A stretch of DNA of 64,000 nt from Paracoccus sulfuroxidans (lineage in GTDB: Bacteria > Pseudomonadota > Alphaproteobacteria > Rhodobacterales > Rhodobacteraceae): NCBI RefSeq assembly GCF_007830335.1, contig NZ_VLKU01000001.1:310001-374000 (forward strand), given 5' to 3'. The position numbers were made by a program, and so were the translations under genes. Below the pieces are notes generated by a model that ran no database searches, had not been told where the DNA came from, and saw only the letters and a program-made list of their open reading frames with translations. Shown in pieces: positions 45,610 through 53,730 of this stretch (position 1 is its first letter; each line of letters begins with the position of its first letter).

Positions 45610-47190
45610 TTACTCGCGGGTCCAGCGGGCGATCCAGGTCTCGCTCAGCGAGCCTTCGGGGCCGTTCAGTACCGCCGACAGATCCGCTAGGCGTGCGTTT
45701 TCGGGGAAGAACTCGAAGGACAACCGCATCCGGCCCTGCTCGGGCAGGCGCACCAGATAGCTGTGGCCGATCTTGCCGGCCGAAGCGCGGATCTGCGCCT
45801 GCGGATCCTCGGTGCCAAACAGCGCCAGATCGAAATCGACGATATAGGTACGCGCATTCGCGTTGTTGATAGCCTTGCCTGAAAGCGTCTCGATCACGCG
45901 GGAAATCGGTGCACTATCAGGGGGTTCCGGCGCAAATGTCAGAACATACGAGAAGTCGTGACGTTCCCCCACCTTCAGCGGGTCCGAGGGCTGCCAATAG
46001 CTGACGATATTATCGTTGAACTCATTCTCGACCGGAATTTCGATCAGCGTGACCGTGCCCTTGCCCCAATTGTCCTGCGGCGCGATCCAAGCCGAGGGCC
46101 GCAGCTCATAGCGTGCTTCGGCGTCCTTGTAGGTCTCGAAATCGCGGGAACGCTGCGCAAGGCCAAAGCCCAGCGGGTCATTGTCCATGAAGGCCGACAT
46201 TTGCAGCGTCGAGGGACCCGACAGCACGCGCCAAAGCCGCGTTTCAGCCCCGGTCAGCATCTGCAGCCCGTCGCTGTCATGCACGGCGGGGCGGTAATCG
46301 TCGATGTTCACGCGGTCGGCCGGGCCGAACCAATACATCGAGGTCAGCGGCGCGATACCGACTTTGCTGAGCTCATTGCGCGGGAACAGCGCGACACGCG
46401 TGTCGATGGTCGTTTCGGCCCCAGGCGTCACGCGGAATTCATAGGCACCCGAGACCGATTTGCTGTCCAGAAGCGCATGCACCAGAACCGAGCGGTCCTG
46501 CGGGCCGGGGCGATGGATCCAGAAGGACCGGAAGATCGGGAATTCCTCGCCCTCGGGGCTGCCGGTACCGATGGCAAGGCCCCGGGCCGACTGGCCGTAA
46601 AGCGTGCCGCGCGCCACGGCGCGGAAATAGCTGGCCCCCTGGAAGACTAGGAATTCATCCATCACATCGGGACGGTTCAGGGGCGCGCGCACGCGAAAGC
46701 CCGACCAGCCCATATCGCCGATGGTGTCATAGTCGACGCCATTCGGGAACTGCGCCGGGTCGAAATCGAACATATGCGGGTCGAATTTCAGCGGCCGGAC
46801 GACGCCGTCATCGACCAGATTGATCTCGACCGGTTCGTGGAAGATCGCGCCGGGGGCCAGTAGATCCAGCCAGAAATCGCGACTGCCTGCCCATGGGTCG
46901 GCGTCACGGCGAAAGCGGATGCCGCGATACTGGTCATAGTTCAACTCACCAAAGGTGCCGATCAGCTCGGATCGCGGCGCGTCATATGCCTTGCTGGCGT
47001 AATCCTGCGCAATGGCGACCAGAGAGTCGAAATCGAACGGCTTCACTTCCTCGGGGACCGGCGGCGCTTCGGGGGCCGGAACCTCGGCAATAGCCGCATC
47101 CTGCGCATGGGCCGCGCCAGAGAGGGACGAAATGGTACCGGCTGCACTCATGGCCGCACTGGCAGAAAGAACAAAATCGCGACGCCGCAT
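45610..47190 (-). CDS. opgG: glucan biosynthesis protein G (periplasmic)
   Basis: 526 residues from the ATG giving MRRRDFVLSASAAMSAAG (ATAGGA upstream), a twin-arginine-like signal. The MdoG fold is clear: FDSLVAIAQDYASKAYDAP, YDQYRGIRFR, FLVFQGASYFRAVARGTLYGQ-type helix split over the core, and FPIFRSFWIHRP. OpgG is required for the linear backbone or branching of osmoregulated periplasmic glucans. An Ala/Pro-rich linker follows the signal. Confidence 0.93.
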   Translation of the reverse strand: MRRRDFVLSASAAMSAAGTISSLSGAAHAQDAAIAEVPAPEAPPVPEEVKPFDFDSLVAIAQDYASKAYDAPRSELIGTFGELNYDQYRGIRFRRDADPWAGSRDFWLDLLAPGAIFHEPVEINLVDDGVVRPLKFDPHMFDFDPAQFPNGVDYDTIGDMGWSGFRVRAPLNRPDVMDEFLVFQGASYFRAVARGTLYGQSARGLAIGTGSPEGEEFPIFRSFWIHRPGPQDRSVLVHALLDSKSVSGAYEFRVTPGAETTIDTRVALFPRNELSKVGIAPLTSMYWFGPADRVNIDDYRPAVHDSDGLQMLTGAETRLWRVLSGPSTLQMSAFMDNDPLGFGLAQRSRDFETYKDAEARYELRPSAWIAPQDNWGKGTVTLIEIPVENEFNDNIVSYWQPSDPLKVGERHDFSYVLTFAPEPPDSAPISRVIETLSGKAINNANARTYIVDFDLALFGTEDPQAQIRASAGKIGHSYLVRLPEQGRMRLSFEFFPENARLADLSAVLNGPEGSLSETWIARWTRE

Positions 47191-47367
47191 CAACGTTCCT
47201 ATCGACAGCTCCAGAGGAGCGGAAACAACGACGGGGTGTGTCACTTAAGTGAAGCACAGGCAAGCCTTTTCAGGCCAGAACGGCCTGACCCCGCCGAAAC
47301 GTGAGGCCAATATATAGCAAATCGGGCGAAAGCCGAAGCCTTCGCCCGCGCCGCTGTCATTTCGCGC

Positions 47368-48195
47368 TTATCGGTTGATTTCGCGCATCACCGTTCCCTG
47401 CCGATCAAGCTCGACCGTGACCGCTTCGCCCTGCGGGTTCACGGCCTCAGCCAGGGTGCGCGGACCGCGCTGCGTGATGCTGCCGGGCTGGGTATAACCT
47501 GCGCTTTCAAGCGCCTGCCGGACGGCACCCTCATCGACCGGAGCTGCCGCGCCCTGACGACCCGGCGCCGGAGGATGACCCTCGCCCCGCTTCCAGCCGT
47601 CATGGCCGTGCCCGTGGCCGTCCCGACCGGGGCCGCGATCACCGCGAGGCCCATGATCGCGCGGACCACGCTCATCATCGCCGCGACCAAAGCGCATCAG
47701 CGTGCCGTCATTGGCAAAAGCCGCGCGCAGTTTTTCGCCACTGCTGTCGGAGCCAGCCAGCATGACGCCCCGCTCTCCGGTCATCACGCCCTTGATGCTG
47801 GCGAACTGGCCGTAGACCGCCTGATCGCGGACGGATTGCGGCACAAGCTGATCGACCAGCGCCTGCGCCAGCACGGCGTCGCCCTTGACGAACATTCCGC
47901 GCAGCGCGCCTTTGTCGTCGACGAAGGCACGAAGTTCGCTGCCGTCAGCCTGCTTGCCTTCAACCTTCAGGCCACCGCGCTTGCCGGGCTCGGACCTCAG
48001 ATCGGTCAGACCGGCGTCACGTAGCACCTGCGGGATTTCAGGGGCTGCCGTGGTCGCCGGTGCCGGAGCCTGCTCGGCAGGCGCACTCGCCTCGGGGGCC
48101 GGGGGCGTCGCGTCCTGCGCCAGCACCGCGCCGGGGGCCGCCAGCATCGCAAGAAGGGCAGACAGGGCAATCGTACTCGATAGGTTCTTCTTCAT
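47368..48195 (-). CDS. secreted protein with two PepSY-like modules and a Gly/His/Asp-rich linker
   Basis: 275 residues with a clear signal peptide (MKKNLSSTIALSALLAMLAA, cleavage near VLAQD). A Pro/Ala stretch leads to a PepSY-like unit (VLRDAGLTDLRSE up to GALRGMFVKGD). A basic/acidic linker with GHGHGHDGW and many Gly, Arg, Asp follows (about 175-215), then a second PepSY-like unit (VRQALESAGYTQPGSI up to LDRQGTVMREI). The His-rich part could bind metal. It is divergent from another PepSY-like gene and the two-component pair, so it may be a regulated target or sensor partner. Function unknown. Confidence 0.65.
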   Translation of the reverse strand: MKKNLSSTIALSALLAMLAAPGAVLAQDATPPAPEASAPAEQAPAPATTAAPEIPQVLRDAGLTDLRSEPGKRGGLKVEGKQADGSELRAFVDDKGALRGMFVKGDAVLAQALVDQLVPQSVRDQAVYGQFASIKGVMTGERGVMLAGSDSSGEKLRAAFANDGTLMRFGRGDDERGPRDHGPRGDRGPGRDGHGHGHDGWKRGEGHPPAPGRQGAAAPVDEGAVRQALESAGYTQPGSITQRGPRTLAEAVNPQGEAVTVELDRQGTVMREINR

Positions 48196-48258
48196 TATCG
48201 TTTCCTTTGCTCTCGGGGTCTTTCAACCCTGCACGAATCGCTTTTAGCTGTGCCCCGG

Positions 48259-48296
48259 CCAACGAAACTCCAACAGGCCATTGGGTTTTCGTTTGG
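48259..48296. repeat. imperfect inverted repeat between divergent PepSY-like genes
   Basis: CCAACGAAAC (48259-48268) and GTTTTCGTTTGG (48285-48296), the reverse complement of which is CCAAACGAAAAC. Located in the shared promoter region of the genes at 48195 and 48334; possible binding site for the neighbouring response regulator. Confidence 0.35.
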
Positions 48297-48333
48297 CTTT
48301 CCCGCGCTAGCGTCGCCCTTGAACGGAGTAAAC

Positions 48334-48708
48334 ATGTCCCGAACCGCCGCCGCCATCCTCTTGTCAGCCGCTATGGGCCTGCCCGCGCAGGCGCAGGGCC
48401 CTGATGACTGGCGGTTTGAGATCCCCCCAGAGGCCGCCTTTCCAACCGACCGGAACTATCGCCTGATCCCGCTCAGCCAGGCGGCGGATCTGGTCGGCCA
48501 GCGTTTTAGGGGCCGTCTGGTCGCCGCCAAGCTGATGCCGCCCACACCGCCAGAGCTGGCACATGGGGTCGAACTGGTGCAAGAACTGCGGCTGTTGACG
48601 CCGAAAAAGGACATCATCCTGATCCGTCTGGACGCCCATACCGGCGATTTTCTTGAGGTCGCGGGCGCCGGGTTGACCGATGCGCGCCGCAAGGAGGCCG
48701 GACGATGA
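48334..48708 (+). CDS. small periplasmic PepSY-type protein
   Basis: 124 residues from ATG 48334 (CGGAG upstream). Signal MSRTAAAILLSAAMGLPAQA. Mature part about 100 residues: LSQAADLVGQRFRGRLVAAKL, then ELVQELRLLTPKKDIILIRLDAHTGDFLEVAG, the PepSY strand-helix-strand pattern with the DAHTGDFLE ending. PepSY proteins often precede sensor kinases and are thought to modulate their input. It is the first gene of a three-gene operon with the regulator and the kinase (ATGA overlap). Confidence 0.8.
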   Translation: MSRTAAAILLSAAMGLPAQAQGPDDWRFEIPPEAAFPTDRNYRLIPLSQAADLVGQRFRGRLVAAKLMPPTPPELAHGVELVQELRLLTPKKDIILIRLDAHTGDFLEVAGAGLTDARRKEAGR

Positions 48709-49367
48709 AATGCCTGATCGTCGAGGATGACCCGGTTCTGGCCGCGCAACTGGCCGAGGCCATGCAGGACGGCGGCTTCACCTGCGAACTGGCAGCGGAC
48801 GGGGGTCAGGGCGAATTCCTCGGCGCGACCGAAAGTTATGATCTGTCGATTCTGGACCTGGGTCTGCCGGGAATGCCCGGGATCGAGGTTCTGACCCGCT
48901 GGCGCGACAGTGGCATCACCATGCCCGTCCTGATCCTGACAGCGCGCGGCGACTGGACCGACAAAGTCGCGGGTTTTCGCGCCGGGGCCGATGATTACGC
49001 GGTCAAACCCTTCCGCCTTGAGGAGGTCGTGATCCGCGCCCAGACTCTTGTGCGCCGCGCGGCAGGCCATGCGCAGGCGGTCATCAAGGCGGGGCCGCTG
49101 CATCTGGACAGCCAGCTTGGCATCATCACCCGCGACGGCATGGCGCTGAAACTGACAGGGTTCGAGACGCGGATCCTCTCCTATCTGATCCACCACCAGA
49201 ACCGGATCGTCAGCCGCACCGAACTGTCCGAACATCTTTACGATTCGGCTGCCGACCGCGATTTCAAATCCATCGAGGTGGTCATCGGGCGTCTGCGCAA
49301 AAAGATCGGCGATGGCATGATCGAGACCCGGCGGGGTGAGGGCTATATCCTGCGAGGCCGCAGTTGA
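48705..49367 (+). CDS. OmpR/PhoP-family response regulator
   Basis: 220 residues. Receiver: acidic pair in LIVEDDPVL, phospho-acceptor Asp51 in LSILDLGLPGMPG, Thr in LILTARGDW, Lys in DDYAVKPFRLEE. Winged-helix output: LTGFETRILSYLIHHQNRIVSRTELSEHLYD, then SIEVVIGRLRKKIG and RRGEGYILR. Most like PhoP/QseB. Target genes unknown; the divergent gene at 47368 is a candidate. Confidence 0.92.
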   Translation: MKCLIVEDDPVLAAQLAEAMQDGGFTCELAADGGQGEFLGATESYDLSILDLGLPGMPGIEVLTRWRDSGITMPVLILTARGDWTDKVAGFRAGADDYAVKPFRLEEVVIRAQTLVRRAAGHAQAVIKAGPLHLDSQLGIITRDGMALKLTGFETRILSYLIHHQNRIVSRTELSEHLYDSAADRDFKSIEVVIGRLRKKIGDGMIETRRGEGYILRGRS

Positions 49368-50707
49368 GCCTGTCGGAGGTGCCCGCGCCAAGGTCCGCCG
49401 GACGCAGCTCGATCCGGGGGCGGTTGCTCGCCTTCGGCGCGCTCTGGACGGGGATTGCGCTGGTCGCGGGCTATCTGGTCATTGTCTCGATCCTTGAAAA
49501 CTTCATCACCAACCGCTTCGACGCCGAAATCGAGGCCGTGGGCGATGCGCTGATCGCGGGCGCGAGCGCCGATGCCGAGGGCAATCTGATCGCAGGCCCG
49601 CCCCCCCTTGATCCCCGCTTTTCCGAGCCGCTGTCGGGCTGGTTCTGGCAGTTGACGCAGGACGGTCGGGTGGTGGCGAAATCGGCGTCCCTGTTCGACA
49701 ATGTGCTGAACCCGCCGGACACGGATTTTCAGGGCGGCAAGGGCCTTGGCCCCTCGGGCGAGCCGCTTCGTGTCACCCGCCACCGCTTCACCCTGCCCGA
49801 TGGCAATGGCGATCTGGCCGTGACCATCACCGCCCCTGCGGGCGAGATCCTCGCCAATGTCTCAAACCTCCGTCGCCCTCTGGCAATATCTTTGTTTGTC
49901 CTTGGCTTAAGCCTGACTCTTGCTAACCTGCTTCAGGTTTCAGCGGGCCTGCGCAGCCTTGACGCCTTGGGTCGCGACATTCGCCGCATCCGGGCCGGAA
50001 AGGCCGAAACCGTGCCCCTGCCCCCGGAATCCGAAATTCGCCCGATTGCCAATGAAATCAACGACCTTCTGAACCAGAACCGCGCTGTTCTGGCGCGCAG
50101 CCGCGAACATGTCGGAAATCTGGCGCATTCGCTGAAGACGCCGCTGGCCGCGCTCGACAATACGCTTAGCGTCGATCACCCCGGGCACGCGCTGATCCAG
50201 CGCATGGACCGCCAGATCGGCTGGCATTTGCGCCGCGCGCGATCTTCCGCCGCGCCGCGTTTGCTGGGGCATCACACTCTTGTCGCGCAGGTCATCGACG
50301 ACATTCTGCTGGTGCTGCGCCGCCCGCTGGCCGATGCTCAAATCAAGGTCCAGATCCACTGCCCTCCTGACATCTCCTTCGCCGGAGAGCGGCAGGACCT
50401 AGAAGAAATGATCGGTAACCTGACCGAGAATGCCGTGAAATGGACGGCCTCACAGATCCGCATCTCGGTCCGCCCTGCCGATGATCGCAACCTGCACATA
50501 GAGATCGAGGATGACGGGCCGGGCATGGATGAGGCCGAGCATGCGATGGCGCTCTCGCGCGGCATGCGGCTGGACGAATCCGGCCCCCCGGGCACCGGGC
50601 TGGGCTTGGCCATCGTCGCCGATATCGCGGCCATGCATGGCGGCAAGCTGGAACTGCAGCGCTCCGTTCTCGGTGGGCTTTCGGCGGCACTCACCCTGCC
50701 CGCCTGA
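49364..50707 (+). CDS. sensor histidine kinase, PhoQ-like
   Basis: 447 residues from TTG 49364, overlapping the regulator stop as TTGA. Two helices (about 21-43 and 172-195) frame a 125-residue periplasmic domain. A HAMP-like linker leads to a HisKA box with phospho-His255 in EHVGNLAHSLKTPLAAL, then an ATPase domain: N-box EEMIGNLTENAVKW, G1 IEDDGPGMDE, G2 GPPGTGLGLAIVADIAAMHGG. The periplasmic part is acidic/variable and could sense cations or peptides; that is inferred from the PhoPQ-like layout. Confidence 0.9.
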   Translation: MSLSEVPAPRSAGRSSIRGRLLAFGALWTGIALVAGYLVIVSILENFITNRFDAEIEAVGDALIAGASADAEGNLIAGPPPLDPRFSEPLSGWFWQLTQDGRVVAKSASLFDNVLNPPDTDFQGGKGLGPSGEPLRVTRHRFTLPDGNGDLAVTITAPAGEILANVSNLRRPLAISLFVLGLSLTLANLLQVSAGLRSLDALGRDIRRIRAGKAETVPLPPESEIRPIANEINDLLNQNRAVLARSREHVGNLAHSLKTPLAALDNTLSVDHPGHALIQRMDRQIGWHLRRARSSAAPRLLGHHTLVAQVIDDILLVLRRPLADAQIKVQIHCPPDISFAGERQDLEEMIGNLTENAVKWTASQIRISVRPADDRNLHIEIEDDGPGMDEAEHAMALSRGMRLDESGPPGTGLGLAIVADIAAMHGGKLELQRSVLGGLSAALTLPA

Positions 50708-50823
50708 CCGCGCCTAAGGTCATAAAAGAATTTTCAGCCGCCGAAATTTTACTATTTGATAAAAAAACGGACCTGTGTCAGCCTGATTCCATAAGAACAA
50801 GCCAGCTCCAGGGAGGTCACCAG

Positions 50824-52170
50824 ATGACCAACAGCCAGCTTACGCCCGGCGTTGCAGCCGGACGTCTGACTTCGCATGCCTACAGCAGTAACTTTGCCGA
50901 TGTCGCCCCGCCTCTGGACGACAATGAGGCACGGATTGCGGCGGATCGTTGCTATTTCTGCTACGATGCGCCCTGCGTGACCGCCTGCCCGACCTCGATC
51001 GACATTCCGCTGTTCATTCGGCAGATCGCGACCGGGACACCGGATGCGGCAGCCATGACAATCCTGCACCAGAACATTCTGGGCGGCATCTGCGCCCGCG
51101 TCTGCCCGACCGAGAACCTCTGCGAAGGCAGCTGCGTGCGGGAGACCTCGGAAGGCAAGCCCGTCCAGATCGGCGCGCTGCAACGCTATGCCACCGACCA
51201 TCTGATGGACGAAGGCGATCACCCGTTCAGCCGTGGCGCACCCACGGGCAAGCGCATCGCGGTGGTCGGCGCGGGTCCGGCGGGCCTTTCGGCCGCGCAT
51301 CGGCTGGCCGCAAAGGGCCACGAGGTCGTGCTGTTTGACGCGCGCCCCAAGGCGGGCGGCCTCAATGAATACGGCATCGCCAGCTACAAGGCCGTGGGCG
51401 ATTTCGCCGCGCGCGAGGTCGATTGGCTGCTGGGGATCGGTGGCATCACGCTGGAAACCGGCCGGTCGCTGGGTGCGGGAATGTCGCTTGAAGGTTTGCG
51501 CAAGGAATTCGATGCGGTGTTCCTTGGCATCGGCCTGCAAGGGGTGAACGCCCTGCGCGCCGAGGGGGAGGATCGAGGAAACGTCCTTGATGCCGTTGAT
51601 TTCATTCGCGACCTCCGGCAGACGTCTGACCTGTCCTCACTGCCCGTAGGCCGTGACGTCGTGGTGATCGGCGGCGGCATGACGGCGGTCGATGCCGCTG
51701 TTCAGGCCCGGCTGCTGGGTGCCCAGAACGTCACCATCGTCTATCGTCGCGGTCAGGAACGCATGGGGGCCAGTCGCCACGAACAGGATCACGCGACCAG
51801 CTCGGGCGTGCGCATCATCTGCAACGCTGCACCCCTGCGTGTGCACGGCAACGGCACGGTCCGCGAAGTCGAGTTCATGCAGATGCAGGACGGCCCGGAC
51901 GGGCTGACCGATACGGGCGAGCGGTTCCGCCTGCCTGCCGACCAGCTGCTGCGCGCCATCGGCCAGCGTCTTCACGACGCGCCTGCGGGGCTGGAGCTGA
52001 CCGGCGGCAAGATCGCCGTCGACGCCAATGGCCGCAGTTCCCTGCCCGGCGTCTGGGCGGGCGGGGACTGTGCTGCCGGTGGCGATGACCTGACCGTCAC
52101 CGCTGTCGCCGAGGGCCGCGATGCGGCCGAAGACATCCACGCGCAACTGATGGGGGCTGACCATGGCTGA
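50824..52170 (+). CDS. preT: dihydropyrimidine dehydrogenase (NAD+), NADH-oxidising subunit PreT
   Basis: 448 residues. The N-terminal iron-sulfur/FAD region has CYFCYDAPCVTACPTSIDIP and RVCPTENLCEGSCV, followed by the FAD-binding VVGAGPAGLSAAHRLAAKGH and NAD-binding VVVIGGGMTAVDAAVQARL. Like GltD small subunits and PreT, it passes electrons to PreA. First step of reductive uracil/thymine breakdown. Overlaps preA by 8 bp. Transcription start is somewhere in the 116-bp AT-rich gap after the kinase gene. Confidence 0.92.
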   Translation: MTNSQLTPGVAAGRLTSHAYSSNFADVAPPLDDNEARIAADRCYFCYDAPCVTACPTSIDIPLFIRQIATGTPDAAAMTILHQNILGGICARVCPTENLCEGSCVRETSEGKPVQIGALQRYATDHLMDEGDHPFSRGAPTGKRIAVVGAGPAGLSAAHRLAAKGHEVVLFDARPKAGGLNEYGIASYKAVGDFAAREVDWLLGIGGITLETGRSLGAGMSLEGLRKEFDAVFLGIGLQGVNALRAEGEDRGNVLDAVDFIRDLRQTSDLSSLPVGRDVVVIGGGMTAVDAAVQARLLGAQNVTIVYRRGQERMGASRHEQDHATSSGVRIICNAAPLRVHGNGTVREVEFMQMQDGPDGLTDTGERFRLPADQLLRAIGQRLHDAPAGLELTGGKIAVDANGRSSLPGVWAGGDCAAGGDDLTVTAVAEGRDAAEDIHAQLMGADHG

Positions 52171-53461
52171 CCTGCGCTCGAATTTCGTGGGGATCAAATC
52201 CCCGAACCCGTTCTGGCTGGCCTCGGCCCCGCCGACCGACAAGGAGGTCAACGTCCGCCGCGCCTTTCAGGCCGGATGGGGTGGCGTCGTCTGGAAGACG
52301 CTGGGCAGCGAAGGCCCGCCGGTCGTCAACGTCAACGGCCCGCGCTATGGCGTCGTCTATGGCGCCGACCGCCGCGTGCTTGGCATCAACAACATCGAGC
52401 TGATCACCGACCGTCCGCTTGAGGTGAACCTGCGCGAGATCAAATCGGTCAAGCGCGATTACCCCGACCGCGCCCTGATCATCAGCCTGATGGTGCCTTG
52501 CGATGAGGAAAGCTGGAAAGCCATCCTCAAGCAGATCGAGGACACCGGCGCCGACGGGGTCGAGCTGAACTTCGGCTGCCCTCATGGCATGGCCGAGCGT
52601 GGCATGGGCTCGGCCGTGGGTCAGGTGCCCGAATACATCGAAATGGTGACCCGCTGGGTCAAGCAATATTCGCGCATGCCCTGCATCGTGAAGCTGACGC
52701 CCAATATCACCGATGTCCGCAAACCTGCCGAGGCCGCCAAGCGCGGCGGCGCCGATGCGGTCAGCCTGATCAACACGGTGAACTCGATCACCTCGGTCGA
52801 CCTCGACCTTTTTGCCCCGCAGCCGACCATCGATGGCAAGGGCAGCCATGGCGGCTATTGCGGCCCGGCGGTCAAGCCGATCGCGCTGAATATGGTGGCC
52901 GAGATCGCGCGCAACTCGGCAACGGCGGGCCTGCCCATCAGCGGCATCGGCGGCGTGACCACCTGGCGCGATGCGGCCGAGTTCATGGCGCTTGGCGCAG
53001 GCAATGTGCAGGTCTGCACCGCCGCCATGACCTATGGCTTCAAGGTCGTGCAAGAGATGATCTCGGGCCTGCGCGAGTTTCTGGACGAAAAGCAGATCAG
53101 CATGTCCGACCTGATCGGCCGCGCCACGCCCAATGTCACCGACTGGCAGTATCTGAACCTGAACTATACCACCAAGGCGCAGATCGATCAGGATCTCTGC
53201 ATCAAATGCGGGCGTTGCTATGCCGCCTGCGAGGACACCTCGCATCAGGCCATCGCCATGGGTCCGGGCCGGGTCTTCGAGGTCAAGGACGACGAATGCG
53301 TGGCCTGCAACCTCTGCGTCGACGTCTGCCCGGTCGAGAACTGCATCACCATGCGAGAGCTTGCCGTGGGTGAGATGGACGCGCGCACCGGACGCCCCGT
53401 CCAGCCCTATGCGAACTGGACCACGCATCCGAACAATCCGATGAGCCGGGCTGCCGAATAA
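52163..53461 (+). CDS. preA: dihydropyrimidine dehydrogenase (NAD+) catalytic subunit PreA
   Basis: 432 residues. A DHOD-like TIM barrel with FMN: SPNPFWLASAPPTDKEVNVRRAF split at the start, NFGCPHGMAERGMGSAVGQ, KLTPNITD, ISGIGGVTTWRDAAEF. C-terminal ferredoxin part with CIKCGRCYAACEDTSHQ and CVACNLCVDVCPVENC binds two 4Fe-4S clusters. Reduces uracil/thymine. The next genes of this pathway (dihydropyrimidinase, beta-ureidopropionase) are usually adjacent, but here a tRNA and a prophage follow. Confidence 0.95.
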   Translation: MADLRSNFVGIKSPNPFWLASAPPTDKEVNVRRAFQAGWGGVVWKTLGSEGPPVVNVNGPRYGVVYGADRRVLGINNIELITDRPLEVNLREIKSVKRDYPDRALIISLMVPCDEESWKAILKQIEDTGADGVELNFGCPHGMAERGMGSAVGQVPEYIEMVTRWVKQYSRMPCIVKLTPNITDVRKPAEAAKRGGADAVSLINTVNSITSVDLDLFAPQPTIDGKGSHGGYCGPAVKPIALNMVAEIARNSATAGLPISGIGGVTTWRDAAEFMALGAGNVQVCTAAMTYGFKVVQEMISGLREFLDEKQISMSDLIGRATPNVTDWQYLNLNYTTKAQIDQDLCIKCGRCYAACEDTSHQAIAMGPGRVFEVKDDECVACNLCVDVCPVENCITMRELAVGEMDARTGRPVQPYANWTTHPNNPMSRAAE

Positions 53462-53469
53462 GGATTTCA

Positions 53470-53491
53470 GCGGCGGCGCAGGCGTCGCCGC
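53470..53491 (+). terminator. terminator-like hairpin after preA
   Basis: GCGGCGGCG-CAGG-CGTCGCCGC, a 9-bp stem with one G-T pair and a 4-nt loop, 8 nt after the preA stop. No T-run follows. Confidence 0.5.
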
Positions 53492-53538
53492 GGAATCCCC
53501 TTGCCAGATACGGCGCGCCGGGCTAACCCCACCGCACC

Positions 53539-53628
53539 GGAGGAGTGGCAGAGTGGTTTAATGCACCGGTCTTGAAAACCGACGTGGGGGTAACTCCACC
53601 GTGGGTTCGAATCCCACCTCCTCCGCCA
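53539..53628 (+). tRNA. tRNA-Ser (TGA anticodon)
   Basis: Acceptor GGAGGAG/CTCCTCC with G73 and encoded CCA, anticodon loop CTTGAAA (TGA), a long variable arm (ACGTGGGGGTAACTCCACCG region) and T-arm GTGGG-TTCGAAT-CCCAC. The long variable arm is diagnostic for serine. It ends 102 bp before the prophage integrase. Confidence 0.96.
53605..53628 (+). other. probable left prophage attachment site (attL) in tRNA-Ser
   Basis: The tRNA gene is immediately followed by a tyrosine integrase gene and phage genes of different composition. Integration into tRNA 3' ends that leaves the tRNA intact is the common pattern, so the core is expected in the T-arm/acceptor part. The exact core and attR cannot be defined because the other end is outside the window. 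Confidence 0.6.
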
Positions 53629-53704
53629 ACTTCCGCCTAATAAGTTGATGAAAAACAAAGATTTTTCAATCGGCGGTCATCTCCGTGACAAAATGTCCAT
53701 AAGC

Positions 53705-53719
53705 CCCTCAAAACGAGGG
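53705..53719 (+). promoter_or_regulatory. hairpin covering the integrase ribosome-binding site
   Basis: CCCTC-AAAAC-GAGGG forms a 5-bp stem; its right arm GAGGG is also the best Shine-Dalgarno for the GTG start at 53731. Possible translational control of integrase. Short stem, so only suggestive. Confidence 0.35.
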
Positions 53720-53730
53720 TACTACATATA

